This document shows, piece by piece, positions 8,335-18,722 of a stretch of 32,351 bases of DNA. Below the pieces are notes generated by a model, which did no database searches, was not told where the DNA came from, and was given only the letters and a program-made list of their open reading frames with translations. This stretch comes from Methylovulum sp. GTDB lineage: Bacteria; Pseudomonadota; Gammaproteobacteria; Methylococcales; Methylomonadaceae. The stretch covers positions 1 through 32,351 of the forward strand of contig JAQTQZ010000038.1 in assembly GCA_028712695.1 (NCBI GenBank). Direction: 5' to 3'. The translations under genes were made by a program, and so were the position numbers. The stretch's first letter is position 1; each line of letters opens with the position of its first letter.

Positions 8335-8481
8335 AGTGAGCCACCGCTTTTGTATACCGAAAAATCGGCCTTAAAAGTCAAAACCGGTAATTTTATACCA
8401 CTCTTCACTGACTAACTATTTATTTTACCCTATCCGCAAGCGTGGTTTAGGACAGGCGAAGGCTTTGTGCCCGGTATTTCC

Positions 8482-11400
8482 TTAGATGATGACAAAATCG
8501 CTATGGGTTAAGGCCAAACCCTTACCCAACAGGGCAATTTGCTCAGCCGCTCCTGCACCACTACCATCTGCGTCATACAGCAAAGCGCCAGTAGCGTCAT
8601 TGTAGATCACATAATCATTGACATCTGCCGCTGCTGCAGCCTTGATAAAATTATTGGCGTTTAACACGCCGGTTTTAGCAAGTTGGGTAAATATAGCGTT
8701 TTCTAACTGAATCGTGTCATTGACTACTGAAAAGTCGGTGATTTTATCGACATTTCCTGTTAATGCGGTGGTGAAGCGAAACACGTCAGAGCCGTTATTG
8801 CCTATCAGCGTGTCATTACCTTCACCACCATCTAGGATGTCATTACCTATCCCCCCTGTTAAAGTGTCCGCCCCGGCACCGCCACTCAGGATATTTGCAG
8901 CGGCATTACCGGTCAAGATATTATCAAGCCCATTGCCGGTGCCGTTAATCGCTGCGGTGCCGGTGAGCTTAAGGTTTTCCACATTGTCCCCTAAGGTGTA
9001 ACTGATCGAACTGTTCACTTGGTCAATGCCAGACGTCCGGGTAGACGTTTCTATCACTTTGTCCCCTTTGTTATCGACGACATAAACATCATTGCCTAGA
9101 CCTCCTTTCATCGTGTCCGCCCCCGCACCACCATCCAGGATATTCGCGCCAGCATTGCCGGTCAGGATATTATCAAGTCCGTTGCCGGTGCCGTTAATTC
9201 CTTTTTTGCCAATGAGTTTGAGATTCTCCACGTTAGCATTTAATTTGTAACTGATTGAACTTCTCACCCAGTCGATTTCAGTTGTCAGGGCGGAAGTTTC
9301 AATCACCCGGTCGCCTTTATTATCGACAACATAAGTGTCATTGCCTAAGCCGCCTCTCATGATATCCGCGCCAGCTAAGCCATTAATGAAATCATTGCCG
9401 GCCAAACCATCAAATTTGTCATTAGCGGACGTGCCAATCAACCTGTCTTTACCATTAGATTCAGTCACACCCTCTTGCGCTATGTCGACAGCCAGTGTTT
9501 GGCTGCCACTTAGCAATCCGTCCGAAACGGTCACTGTAAACTCAGTGCTAACCGGTGCCTTCAGGGCTTCTATAGCAAGGTCATTCGGCTCAAAACGATA
9601 AGCACCGGTAGCCTTAGTGACCGTCAACACGCCATACGCACTGCTTTTGCTAACGAAACCGCTGCCATTGTCCACGCCGCCAGCAATACTGTAGGTCAAA
9701 ATATTGCCTTCAATATCACTGGCAACAAGCGATCCTGTGGCTACAGTAAAAGTATCATCAAAAACTGTGTCTGTGTAACTAATCGCAGTTGGCGCGGTAA
9801 GAACGGGCGCGTCATTGACGGGGATGACCGTGACGCTGGCCGGGATGGGGCTAGCCGATTCCAGACCGCCATTGTCGCGGGCGACGACGGTGAACGCTGA
9901 CAAGGTGCCGTTGGCGTTGGCTGCCGGTGTCCAGTAGGCGTTGTGGCTGACATCGACACTGGCGTTGCCAGACGCGTCCCAAGCGGTGGCAGTGGCGGCG
10001 CTGGCGCCAATCCTCAACGTCCCGCTGCTGACGGCCTTGATTACGAAAGCGGTGACGCTGCCGTCGCTGTCCGCTTCATTGCCTTGGTTTTGCAAATCGG
10101 CAAAGCTGATCGCCGTTTCGCTGTCTTCATTGCTGGTAGCGACAGCAGCGGCAAAGGTGGTCAAGGTAGGGGGCGTATTTACAGGCGCATCGGAGCTACC
10201 TGTAATACTAATCGCCAATGGGGTGGACGTACTGCTTGCACCATGCGCATCGACAACTGTATAAGTGAAAATATCGCTGACAATTTGTCCTGCTGACAAA
10301 GCATTTGTTGCCGGATTGGTGTTGTCTAGTGTGTAGGTATAACTGCCATTGGCCAGTAGTGTCAGACTGCCATAAACCCCCACCACTGCACTACCGACAT
10401 TACCAGCCTGATTATTGACTGTCTTTACCGCTTTGGTTTCACCTAGCCCTAACGCACTATCGGCATCAGTATCGTTATCCAGTACATTGCCTATTGCACT
10501 ATTATCACCGGCCACGCTTGTGCCTGCTTCGACCACAGGATCATTGGCATTATCATCTGCCACACCCACAGGCGCATCGTTGACGGCAGCTTCTGTAGTG
10601 ACAGTAACGCCGTTGAACATTAAATCTTCAATGCTAATAAGCGTATCAGTACCGTTAACACCAGACAAATCAATTACCGTTGCGTTAGCCGAATTGCCGG
10701 TTATGGCATACGTTGTCCAAGCGTTGTAAACAGCCGTATCATTGCCGCCGCCGCCATTTAAAATATTATCCTCATTATTGCCGATGAGTGTGTCGTTAGC
10801 CGTCCCACCCAGTGCTTTTTCAATCATGGTGTTGAAAGCAATGGCGACATTATTGTTTAACCCCCGCACCGACGAATAACTTCCGGGCATAAGATCAATC
10901 GTCTGATTGCCATTCCAGCCAGAAGCATCTAACGCATCATTACTGCCACCTGCATCCCAAATAGTGAAAATCGGCGTAGTGTTTGTTAAAAAGTCAAAGA
11001 TGGCTTTTTCGGGGTCACCAGCTGAAAGATTAGTGTTATAACCATAAATGGTGTCGCCCGTCCGCGTGGTGGTGTCTGCACCATACAGCGACTGGATAGC
11101 GGCAATGTCGTACACCATCGGCGTTTGTGAATACTTATAGTTGAGAAATGTCCCATCCTGAGTCCACCCATTAATTGAGCTATCATAGCCGCCAAAATAC
11201 GACATAATGGTGTTTTGACGGTTATCCTGGGCAAACTCGGCATTATCCGCATAAGTGATTGCCCCCCCTGGTGCTGCGTTATAGACACCAGGATGCGACA
11301 ACCCTAAGGAATGGCCAATCTCATGCATCATGGTGGTGAATCCATAACCACCATTCACCATGCCAGAATCCCCATTGCTGCTCCAATTTGAAGAAAGCCA

Positions 11401-11976
11401 AATTTGATCGGCCGCTATAGCTCGTGGCGTGGTGTTGTACGTCAAAGCGGTTGTATACGAGCCATCACCGCTAGTGGCATTGGAATAATTTAGCGTGATA
11501 TTGGCACCAGCCCCACCGCTTTCAACTAAGCTAGTGGGTATCAGATCATCCCATATATGGAAAGAAAGCTGCGCCGTTGCCACTTGTAAGGAAGTCATGG
11601 CGACTAATCCGTCACCTTCTGGAGATGAAGGCAGGCCTAGGGCAGTAAAGTTAATCGGATTGGCCGTATTAATCCCAAAACTAATACTCGCTTTAGGAAT
11701 AGTAGGCGTTGCAGGGGCAGCCGACCATAAATGCTGTGATGTGTCACCACCACCCCAAGACGTTGTCAATTGATGGACAATCTGGTCTTCGGTGTAAATC
11801 GGTTTAACTCCTGCAGTATTTTGTCCCATATCCGCTGGGATGTAATCAGCAATTTTGATTGATGTGCCCACAAATCCTGGGATAGCAACATCAGCCATGA
11901 AATAATCTACCGATACGTTAATAGCTGCATCGTAAAGGTCATTAAGACTGTCTATTTTGTTTGTTAGTTTGTTCAT
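8482..11976 (-). CDS. M10/serralysin-like RTX exoprotein with VCBS/cadherin-like repeats
   Basis: A 1164-residue predicted calcium-binding secreted metalloprotease. The zinc site is complete: HEIGHSLGLSH at residues 218-228, with a Met-turn at 258-260 (NTIMSY). A short RTX stretch follows (about 391-413), then a VCBS-type domain (about 467-597), two further cadherin-like domains (about 600-835), and a C-terminal RTX block of GGxGND nonapeptides (about 841-1062). The acidic, hydrophobic end (HSDFVII) fits a type I secretion signal; no Sec signal peptide is present. Residues 870-1036 hold two 83-residue units (separate entry). No type I secretion ABC/HlyD/TolC genes are nearby, so the exporter must be elsewhere. 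The substrate is unknown; an extracellular or surface-matrix role is inference. Confidence 0.85.
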   Translation of the reverse strand: MNKLTNKIDSLNDLYDAAINVSVDYFMADVAIPGFVGTSIKIADYIPADMGQNTAGVKPIYTEDQIVHQLTTSWGGGDTSQHLWSAAPATPTIPKASISFGINTANPINFTALGLPSSPEGDGLVAMTSLQVATAQLSFHIWDDLIPTSLVESGGAGANITLNYSNATSGDGSYTTALTYNTTPRAIAADQIWLSSNWSSNGDSGMVNGGYGFTTMMHEIGHSLGLSHPGVYNAAPGGAITYADNAEFAQDNRQNTIMSYFGGYDSSINGWTQDGTFLNYKYSQTPMVYDIAAIQSLYGADTTTRTGDTIYGYNTNLSAGDPEKAIFDFLTNTTPIFTIWDAGGSNDALDASGWNGNQTIDLMPGSYSSVRGLNNNVAIAFNTMIEKALGGTANDTLIGNNEDNILNGGGGNDTAVYNAWTTYAITGNSANATVIDLSGVNGTDTLISIEDLMFNGVTVTTEAAVNDAPVGVADDNANDPVVEAGTSVAGDNSAIGNVLDNDTDADSALGLGETKAVKTVNNQAGNVGSAVVGVYGSLTLLANGSYTYTLDNTNPATNALSAGQIVSDIFTYTVVDAHGASSTSTPLAISITGSSDAPVNTPPTLTTFAAAVATSNEDSETAISFADLQNQGNEADSDGSVTAFVIKAVSSGTLRIGASAATATAWDASGNASVDVSHNAYWTPAANANGTLSAFTVVARDNGGLESASPIPASVTVIPVNDAPVLTAPTAISYTDTVFDDTFTVATGSLVASDIEGNILTYSIAGGVDNGSGFVSKSSAYGVLTVTKATGAYRFEPNDLAIEALKAPVSTEFTVTVSDGLLSGSQTLAVDIAQEGVTESNGKDRLIGTSANDKFDGLAGNDFINGLAGADIMRGGLGNDTYVVDNKGDRVIETSALTTEIDWVRSSISYKLNANVENLKLIGKKGINGTGNGLDNILTGNAGANILDGGAGADTMKGGLGNDVYVVDNKGDKVIETSTRTSGIDQVNSSISYTLGDNVENLKLTGTAAINGTGNGLDNILTGNAAANILSGGAGADTLTGGIGNDILDGGEGNDTLIGNNGSDVFRFTTALTGNVDKITDFSVVNDTIQLENAIFTQLAKTGVLNANNFIKAAAAADVNDYVIYNDATGALLYDADGSGAGAAEQIALLGKGLALTHSDFVII
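8872..9369 (-). repeat. Two tandem 249-bp units inside the RTX gene
   Basis: The coding sequence repeats with an 83-codon (249-base) period: the motif ADxMxGGxGND occurs at residues 870, 953 and 1036, and NGTGNGLDNILTG at 928 and 1011. The DNA is also closely similar; for example the bases at 8931-8940 and 9180-9189 match, inside a longer conserved stretch. Each unit has one RTX turn plus an about 50-residue beta-rich linker (VYVVDNKGDKVIET ... NVENLKL). This points to recent in-frame duplication. Confidence 0.85.
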
Positions 11977-12115
11977 GATGTGCGGCCAGGAAGGGTTGGT
12001 GATTTTTTAGGATAGACCATATAACCATTATTTTTAAAATTTTTAACACGCCATTTATTTCTGGGAATTTTTCTCACCATAAACCAATCAGCCCACAAGC
12101 ACCGATGATAAAAAC

Positions 12116-12592
12116 TCACTTTTTACTTTTAATGCGTGTCCCTAATAGATAATCAAACCAAGGCCAAGTAACGCACCAGTTAGCCGAACAATGATTTAGA
12201 TGGTGATCATAATGCCAGCGTAAATGCTGCTGCGCCCAAACGGGATCAAGATGGGCCTTGCGATGCTTATAGTAATAAAGTGCCAAAGAACCATAAACCG
12301 CACCGATAAATGAGGGCCCTATCAAAAATAAAGGCGCATGCAGCAAGACAATCCCCGCCAAGACCGCCAATTCCTTGCTTTGTGTGTTCCATGTTGTCAA
12401 ATTTACCGCTTTATATCCTAAGTCAAGCATTGCATTTTGGGCGCAAACCGCATGATGCTCATGCAAATGATAAGCCCAAAAACCGCCCTGACGTTCCCCC
12501 AGCCCATGCAATATGAATTTGTGCATCAACCATTCCCCTGCATTGGCATACAGCAAACCAAGTATGAATTGAGCGGCTAAGACAAAAAACAT
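12116..12592 (-). CDS. Histidine-box membrane protein, fatty acid hydroxylase superfamily-like
   Basis: A 158-residue membrane protein with the spaced histidine boxes of the sterol desaturase/fatty acid hydroxylase superfamily: HKFILH (24-29), HLHEHH (42-47), HRKAH (110-114) and HLRWHYDHHLNH (123-134). These would bind two irons for a hydroxylase or desaturase reaction on a lipid. Hydrophobic segments lie at about 1-17 and 78-108. It is shorter than typical sterol desaturases and closer in size to carotenoid-hydroxylase-like members. It starts 15 bases after the hemF stop, so it is probably cotranscribed with hemF. The substrate is unknown. Confidence 0.65.
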   Translation of the reverse strand: MFFVLAAQFILGLLYANAGEWLMHKFILHGLGERQGGFWAYHLHEHHAVCAQNAMLDLGYKAVNLTTWNTQSKELAVLAGIVLLHAPLFLIGPSFIGAVYGSLALYYYKHRKAHLDPVWAQQHLRWHYDHHLNHCSANWCVTWPWFDYLLGTRIKSKK

Positions 12593-12607
12593 ATGTTATC
12601 CCGTCGT

Positions 12608-13534
<927 letters not shown>

Positions 13535-13746
13535 TTAATTTATTGAATTTGATAATATCGTTTTATTTAAAGCAAAAGTCACATTAATTTCTTTTCGCAC
13601 CGTTAAAAAAACCAATGTTGTGCTTTAAGCCTTAACCCCTTCGTTGAATCGTAGGCATCCGTTAAAACCTTGCTTATTGTGCGTTATTAATCTTAATAAA
13701 TGTAAATTTATGACTATACTTCTTTAATGTCTCTTAAGGTTATAAA

Positions 13747-14273
13747 ATGACCATTCCCGATGAACCCATTATTTAAGTATGCCAAAACCTTTTCCGGTTT
13801 AACTCCAGAACGGGAAGCCTCTCTAAAAGAAATTGCACCGGAGATAACACCCCATTTACAAACTGTCACAAACTCTTCTTATAATAATTCAGGCGCCATA
13901 CCCAGTACAGCCAGATACTTGGATGGAGGTGTTGACAAACAAAAAGATACGCACTTAAACGGGCTCATCGGCTTATTTACTAAAACCATTGATGTCGAGT
14001 TTGCCCAATGTATGTAAAGGTAGGCGAAACACCTTTCAAAATCAGCTCACCTGTTAAGTTTATGGCGGGATTCATGGCGTTACTCACTGATAAATTCACG
14101 TTGCTTGTTTTTAAAGTTTTCAACGACAACTCTACAAGATGCACAAAAATATTGCGTGCCATCGATGCTGTTAGCACGTTATCCTTACTGATTATGTTAA
14201 TGAAATGGAACAATGTTATCGCGAATCGACTATTGCCGAAGAACTCGAAAGATTTCTTAATTTTCGGGTATGA
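13747..14273 (+). pseudogene. Frameshifted protoglobin-like protein
   Basis: Four coding pieces in successive frames join into one plausible protein of about 174 residues. It starts at ATG 13747 (MTIPDEP), shifts near 13767 to another frame (LFKYAKTFSGLTPERE ... FAQCM), shifts near 14008-14017 to a third (YVKVGETPFKI ... STLSLLIM), and shifts again near 14200 to MEQCYRESTIAEELERF, ending at a TGA at 14271. The pieces resemble protoglobin/globin-sensor domains, including a KDTHLNGLIGLFT segment that would hold the heme-ligand histidine; that likeness is from memory. A Roadblock/LC7 gene follows, suggesting they once formed a unit. Sequencing error is an alternative but would have to occur three times. 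The two short open stretches here should not be read as separate genes. Confidence 0.6.
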
Positions 14274-14328
14274 ACAGAACGCTCTTTACTAATTTGCCAA
14301 CGCTTATAATTAACGAAGGAATATCATC

Positions 14329-14676
14329 ATGCTCTCTTTACTTTTAGACTTAAACGAAAAATCCGCCACTATTAAAGCATCAGCTATCATATCAAAAGAC
14401 GGCGTGGTCATGGCTGCCGCCTTACCCGAGGATATGGACGAAGACAGTATCGGAGCCATGAGCGCTGCTCTCTATTCAGTAAGCTCGCGGAGCATAGAAG
14501 ATCTAGTTGGCGGGGTTGTGGACCAAATAATGATTAAAGGCTCACATGGTTACATTTTGATAGCCCATGCCGGAAAAGAAGCCGTTTTAACTGTTATCAC
14601 TAAAACCCATGAAGAACTTGATCACATTTTTTTGGAATTACAACGGACAGCCGAACAACTTATTCCGCATATTTAA
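14329..14676 (+). CDS. Roadblock/LC7 domain protein (MglB-like)
   Basis: A 115-residue single-domain protein. The core pattern (IIKDGVVMAAALP-like beta hairpin, a helix with MSAALYSVSSRSIEDL, then QIMIKGSHGYILIAHAG and a C-terminal helix) matches Roadblock/LC7 domains. Known bacterial members such as MglB regulate Ras-like GTPases or act as scaffolds; no partner GTPase is in this window. It has a ribosome binding site (AAGGA, about 10 bases upstream of the ATG). It sits 55 bases after the protoglobin-like pseudogene, so its upstream partner may be lost here. Its role in this organism is unknown. Confidence 0.75.
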   Translation: MLSLLLDLNEKSATIKASAIISKDGVVMAAALPEDMDEDSIGAMSAALYSVSSRSIEDLVGGVVDQIMIKGSHGYILIAHAGKEAVLTVITKTHEELDHIFLELQRTAEQLIPHI

Positions 14677-15125
14677 AAATTAAGAAATAGAAGCCGTACC
14701 GGACACAATTACAGCTACCAATCAAAGGCATGGCACGGTAACTTGCCCAAATAACCATTGCTAGTAGCCATTTTGCCTATGCACACCCTCTATAACTATT
14801 TTGGCCTAGTGGAGCAAAAAGACCCTCTAAATCTATAGGCATTTACACAAGCACCTATGCCTTTTTAGTAGCGAAACGCTTCTGCATTTGCACCCATTGG
14901 CCTTTTTTCCATAGCCATAAATTTTTATGCCGATGGGCGGCTTCCAGCAGTCACAAATACTCCATTAGAAAATGTCTTATCTATTTAGGATTTCCTATAA
15001 CGTAGCGTGCCCAAGCCCCAGAGATACCCTCCTCCGCAAAAATACATTTCACAACCACCATCAAGTAAAGTTTTATGCTATCCTAATCCGTTTGATATTT
15101 TTTGAACAATTTCCCATATCACTTT
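14677..15125. other. Intergenic region before trpF
   Basis: About 450 bases without a convincing gene. One weak hairpin, AGGCAT (14837-14842) with ATGCCT (14857-14862) followed by TTTTT, could terminate the Roadblock gene. A TATGCTATCCTAAT stretch near 15073-15087 could contain a -10 element for trpF, but no clear -35 partner was fixed. Nothing else was recognised. Confidence 0.4.
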
Positions 15126-15785
15126 ATGCGAACTCGCGTTAAAATTTGCGGCTTTACCCGTGTTGATGAGGCAATGGTTGCTGCTCGGTTGGGAGCCGAT
15201 GCGATAGGTTTGGTATTTTATCCACCTAGTCCTAGGCATATTGAAATTGGGCAGGCTATTAAAATTGTTAATGCCTTGCCTGCTTTCACCTCAGTTGTAG
15301 CGCTGTTTGTTGATGAGCAGGAAGCGCAGATAAGACAAGTTTTGGAACAAGTCAGCATAGATTGCCTTCAGTTTCATGGCAATGAATCGCCTGCGGCATG
15401 TCGGTTGTATGGCAAACGCTATATAAAGGCAATACGCATGCGTGAAGATATAAACCTCCCTTCAATAACGCAAGATTATTATGACGCGGCGGGATTATTG
15501 TTAGATGCTTATCAACCTGATACCCAAGGTGGCACGGGGCATTGCTTTGATTGGGAGTTGATCCCCAAACGCTGTGCTTTGCCAATTATTCTGGCGGGCG
15601 GCCTTGATGCAACTAATGCACAGCACGCGATACAAGCGGTAAGACCCTACGCATTGGATGTCAGCAGCGGTGTGGAAGTGGAAAAAGGTGTTAAAGATCC
15701 GGCAAAAATAGCTGCCTTTTTGAAAGCAGTCAATAAATTTGAACAGCCTAAGTTTGGACAAAATGAACATGACAGAGAAATATAA
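15126..15785 (+). CDS. trpF: Phosphoribosylanthranilate isomerase
   Basis: A 219-residue TIM-barrel enzyme of tryptophan synthesis that isomerises phosphoribosylanthranilate to the ribulose form. RVKICGFTR at the start carries the catalytic cysteine (C8), and [19 protein letters not shown] holds the conserved acidic general acid and the phosphate-binding glycines. LAGGLDATN and DVSSGVE near the end complete the phosphate site. The frame is open from a TTG at 15102, but the ATG at 15126 gives the usual start and length. It is the first gene of the trpF-trpB-trpA-accD set; a weak promoter-like stretch lies 40-50 bases upstream. Confidence 0.94.
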   Translation: MRTRVKICGFTRVDEAMVAARLGADAIGLVFYPPSPRHIEIGQAIKIVNALPAFTSVVALFVDEQEAQIRQVLEQVSIDCLQFHGNESPAACRLYGKRYIKAIRMREDINLPSITQDYYDAAGLLLDAYQPDTQGGTGHCFDWELIPKRCALPIILAGGLDATNAQHAIQAVRPYALDVSSGVEVEKGVKDPAKIAAFLKAVNKFEQPKFGQNEHDREI

Positions 15786-16971
15786 TATGCCCGATGAACG
15801 GGGACATTTTGGCCCTTACGGCGGAATGTTTGTCGCTGAAACCCTGATCCCACCGATTCAGGAATTGAATGCAGCCTATCAGCACTATTTGCAAGACCCT
15901 GAATTTATCGCAGAGCTGGATGCCGATTTGCAATACTATGTCGGTCGGCCATCGCCCTTATATCATGCCGAACGCTGGAGCCGTGAATTGGGCGGTGCGC
16001 AAATTTATTTAAAACGCGAAGACCTCAACCATACCGGTTCGCATAAAATCAATAATACCGTCGGTCAGGCTTTGCTAGCCAAACGTATGGGTAAGACACG
16101 CATTATCGCTGAAACCGGTGCGGGGCAGCACGGCGTCGCAACCGCGACAGTTGCGGCGCGACTGGGACTGGAGTGCGTAGTTTATATGGGCGCTGTCGAT
16201 GTTGCCAGGCAGTCGTTGAATGTTTATCGCATGAAATTGCTGGGTGCGACCGTTATCGCTGTTGAGTCTGGCTCCAAAACCCTAAAAGATGCGTTAAATG
16301 AAGCCTTAAGGGATTGGGTGACTAATGTCGACAATACTTTTTATATCATTGGCACAGTCGCCGGGCCTCATCCTTATCCGGCAATGGTCAGGGATTTTCA
16401 AGCCATTATCGGCCGCGAAGCTAAACAACAATGTCTGGCTGCCACCGGGCGTTTGCCGGACGCTTTAGTCGCCTGTGTAGGTGGCGGTTCGAATGCTATT
16501 GGCTTGTTCTATCCCTTTATAGAAGACGAGTCGGTTAAATTAATCGGTGTCGAAGCCGCAGGCGACGGCATCGCAACAGGCAGGCATTCCGCGCCATTGT
16601 GCGCAGGCCGACCTGGGGTGTTACACGGCAACCGTACTTACTTAATGGCTGATGATGATGGCGAAATTAGCGAGACCCATTCTATTTCGGCGGGTCTCGA
16701 TTATCCGGGTGTAGGCCCGGAACATGCTTGGTTGAAAGATACGGGGCGTGCCCAATATGTCAACATCACTGATAACGAAGCATTGGATGGTTTTTATGCG
16801 TTGACGCGCATGGAGGGCATCATCCCCGCACTGGAATCCAGCCATGCGATGGCATACACAATGAAATTGGCACCGACTATGGGCAAGGATGAAACCATTA
16901 TCGTCAATCTGTCCGGACGCGGCGACAAGGACATGCAAACAATGGCAAAACGTGAGGGGATAGAACTGTGA
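15769..16971 (+). CDS. trpB: Tryptophan synthase beta chain
   Basis: A 400-residue PLP enzyme that joins indole and serine to form tryptophan, in complex with Trp[10 protein letters not shown] at about 88-96 contains the PLP lysine (K93), [19 protein letters not shown] follows, and [10 protein letters not shown] is the phosphate-binding loop. The start is a choice among nearby ATGs at 15763, 15769 and 15787; 15769 gives [12 protein letters not shown], the closest to related proteins, and overlaps the trpF end by 17 bases. The 3' end overlaps trpA by 4 bases (GTGA). Length is normal. Confidence 0.95.
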   Translation: MTEKYNMPDERGHFGPYGGMFVAETLIPPIQELNAAYQHYLQDPEFIAELDADLQYYVGRPSPLYHAERWSRELGGAQIYLKREDLNHTGSHKINNTVGQALLAKRMGKTRIIAETGAGQHGVATATVAARLGLECVVYMGAVDVARQSLNVYRMKLLGATVIAVESGSKTLKDALNEALRDWVTNVDNTFYIIGTVAGPHPYPAMVRDFQAIIGREAKQQCLAATGRLPDALVACVGGGSNAIGLFYPFIEDESVKLIGVEAAGDGIATGRHSAPLCAGRPGVLHGNRTYLMADDDGEISETHSISAGLDYPGVGPEHAWLKDTGRAQYVNITDNEALDGFYALTRMEGIIPALESSHAMAYTMKLAPTMGKDETIIVNLSGRGDKDMQTMAKREGIEL

Positions 16972-17786
16972 GTCGATTAGCCGCCAAATTTGAAGAACTT
17001 GCCAAAACAGGGCGCAAGGCCTTAATTCCATTTATCACCGCAGGCGACCCTAATCCTGAATTTACCGTGCCAATGATGCATGCAATGGTGGAAGCGGGTG
17101 TTGATGTGATCGAACTGGGCATCCCGTTTTCTGACCCGATGGCAGACGGCCCGGTCATTCAACGTGCCAGCGAACGTGCTCTGGCACATAAAATGAGCCT
17201 GAAGCGTACCTTGGCAATTGCGATGGAATTTAGAAGAACCAACCAGCATACACCGTTGGTGCTAATGGGCTATCTCAATCCTATTGAAGCAATGGGTTAT
17301 GAAGATTTTGCCAATGCGGCGCAACGCGCCGAAATCGATGGTGTATTAACCGTTGATTTGCCGCCTGAAGAAGGGCAAGAATGCCGTGATTTACTGAAGG
17401 CACGGGGTATTGACCCGATTTTCCTGCTGGCGCCTAACAGCAGTGACGAGCGTATAAAAATAATGGCCGCATTGGGCAGTGGTTATCTCTATTACGTCTC
17501 ATTAAAAGGGGTGACTGGCGCTGGCCACTTAAACACTGCCGATGTGGAAAATAAGCTTAAACAAATCAGAGCCAACACCTCATTGCCTATCGGGATCGGC
17601 TTTGGTGTCAAAGACGCCGAAACAGCAAAAACAGTGGCGGAATTAGGTGACGGTGTCGTTGTCGGCAGCGCCTTAATCAGTAAAATTGAAGCGAATTTAG
17701 ATGACCTGGTTCGCGCTAAAAATGAAATTTGTGAATTATTGGCATCTATGCGTCAGGCAATGGATGAGCGGAGCACACACCCATGA
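16968..17786 (+). CDS. trpA: Tryptophan synthase alpha chain
   Basis: A 272-residue TIM-barrel that cleaves indole-3-glycerol phosphate and channels indole to TrpB. Both catalytic acids are in place: E49 in [13 protein letters not shown] and D60 in PMADGPVIQ, matching the Escherichia coli numbering. Loop 6 and the phosphate site ([15 protein letters not shown]) are intact. It starts with GTG inside the trpB stop (4-base overlap) and ends in an ATGA overlap with accD, so trpB, trpA and accD should be translated in step. Confidence 0.95.
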   Translation: MSRLAAKFEELAKTGRKALIPFITAGDPNPEFTVPMMHAMVEAGVDVIELGIPFSDPMADGPVIQRASERALAHKMSLKRTLAIAMEFRRTNQHTPLVLMGYLNPIEAMGYEDFANAAQRAEIDGVLTVDLPPEEGQECRDLLKARGIDPIFLLAPNSSDERIKIMAALGSGYLYYVSLKGVTGAGHLNTADVENKLKQIRANTSLPIGIGFGVKDAETAKTVAELGDGVVVGSALISKIEANLDDLVRAKNEICELLASMRQAMDERSTHP

Positions 17787-18700
17787 GTTGGTTTGAAAAA
17801 TTACGTCCTTCGGCCATCAGGACAGAAGCCTCTGTTAAAAAAAGTACTGTGCCGGAAGGTCTGTGGAGTAAATGCCCTAATTGTAATGGGATCCTTTACA
17901 ATACTGAATTGGAAAAAAATGCCAGTGTCTGTCCAAAATGTGAACACCATTTGCGTATTTCCGCACGGGTAAGACTGGAACTGTTTTTGGATGAAGGCGG
18001 ACAAGAAGAAATCGGTAAAACCATTAAACCGGTTGATCCACTAAAGTTTAAGGACATCAGAAAATACAAAGAACGGCTTGCTGTAGCACAAAAGCAGACC
18101 AAAGAAAATGATGCGCTAGTGGTTATGAAAGGCCAGCTAAAAGGCCAGGATATTGTTGTTGCGGCGTTTGATTTCAATTTTATGGGGGGCTCAATGGGCT
18201 CTGTCGTTGGTGAACGCTTTGTCAGAGGAGTGAATAAAAGCTTGGAACTAGGGGCTCCCTTTATTGTATTCACAGCCAGTGGCGGTGCCAGAATGCAGGA
18301 ATCTTTGTTTTCGTTATTCCAGATGGCGAAGACCAGCGCCGCATTAACCAGACTATCCGATGCGGGTATTCCCTACATATCTTTTATGACCGACCCGACC
18401 ATGGGTGGGGTTTCCGCCAGTTTAGCGATGCTAGGTGATATTAATGTGGCAGAACCCAATGCGCTGATTGGCTTTGCAGGCCCCAGAGTCATAGAACAAA
18501 CGGTGCGTGAAAAATTGCCCGAAGGTTTTCAACGCAGTGAGTTTTTGCAAGAACACGGTGCTATCGACATGATTATCGATAGGCGCAATATGCGCGACAA
18601 AATAGCCAGCATCCTTGCCCTATTGATGGCTGGCAAAGTAAAACATCCCGTGCCGGCTGAGATTGAACCGGCCGTTGAAGACATTGTTGTACCGAACTGA
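17783..18700 (+). CDS. accD: Acetyl-CoA carboxylase carboxyltransferase subunit beta
   Basis: A 305-residue subunit that, with AccA, transfers carboxyl from biotin to acetyl-CoA to make malonyl-CoA for fatty acids. The N-terminal zinc ribbon is intact: C31, C34, C50 and C53. The crotonase-like body has [23 protein letters not shown] (oxyanion hole glycines) and [16 protein letters not shown]. The ATG overlaps the trpA stop by four bases. trpA-accD-folC order is conserved in gammaproteobacteria. Length is normal. Confidence 0.96.
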   Translation: MSWFEKLRPSAIRTEASVKKSTVPEGLWSKCPNCNGILYNTELEKNASVCPKCEHHLRISARVRLELFLDEGGQEEIGKTIKPVDPLKFKDIRKYKERLAVAQKQTKENDALVVMKGQLKGQDIVVAAFDFNFMGGSMGSVVGERFVRGVNKSLELGAPFIVFTASGGARMQESLFSLFQMAKTSAALTRLSDAGIPYISFMTDPTMGGVSASLAMLGDINVAEPNALIGFAGPRVIEQTVREKLPEGFQRSEFLQEHGAIDMIIDRRNMRDKIASILALLMAGKVKHPVPAEIEPAVEDIVVPN

Positions 18701-18722
18701 TCAAAACACACTGTCGGCTCCA

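Noticed and set aside
8871-9369. Possible CRISPR-like array
   Set aside because: The repeats are 249 bases, tandem without spacers, in frame and encode RTX/linker units.
9941-10296. Long opposite-strand frames over the RTX gene
   Set aside because: Shadows of the repetitive, GC-biased coding strand; no ribosome binding sites or family motifs.
14008-14292. Open frame of 94 codons on plus, taken as a separate gene
   Set aside because: It is the third-frame piece of the frameshifted protoglobin-like pseudogene, and its last 25 codons are out of the homologous frame.
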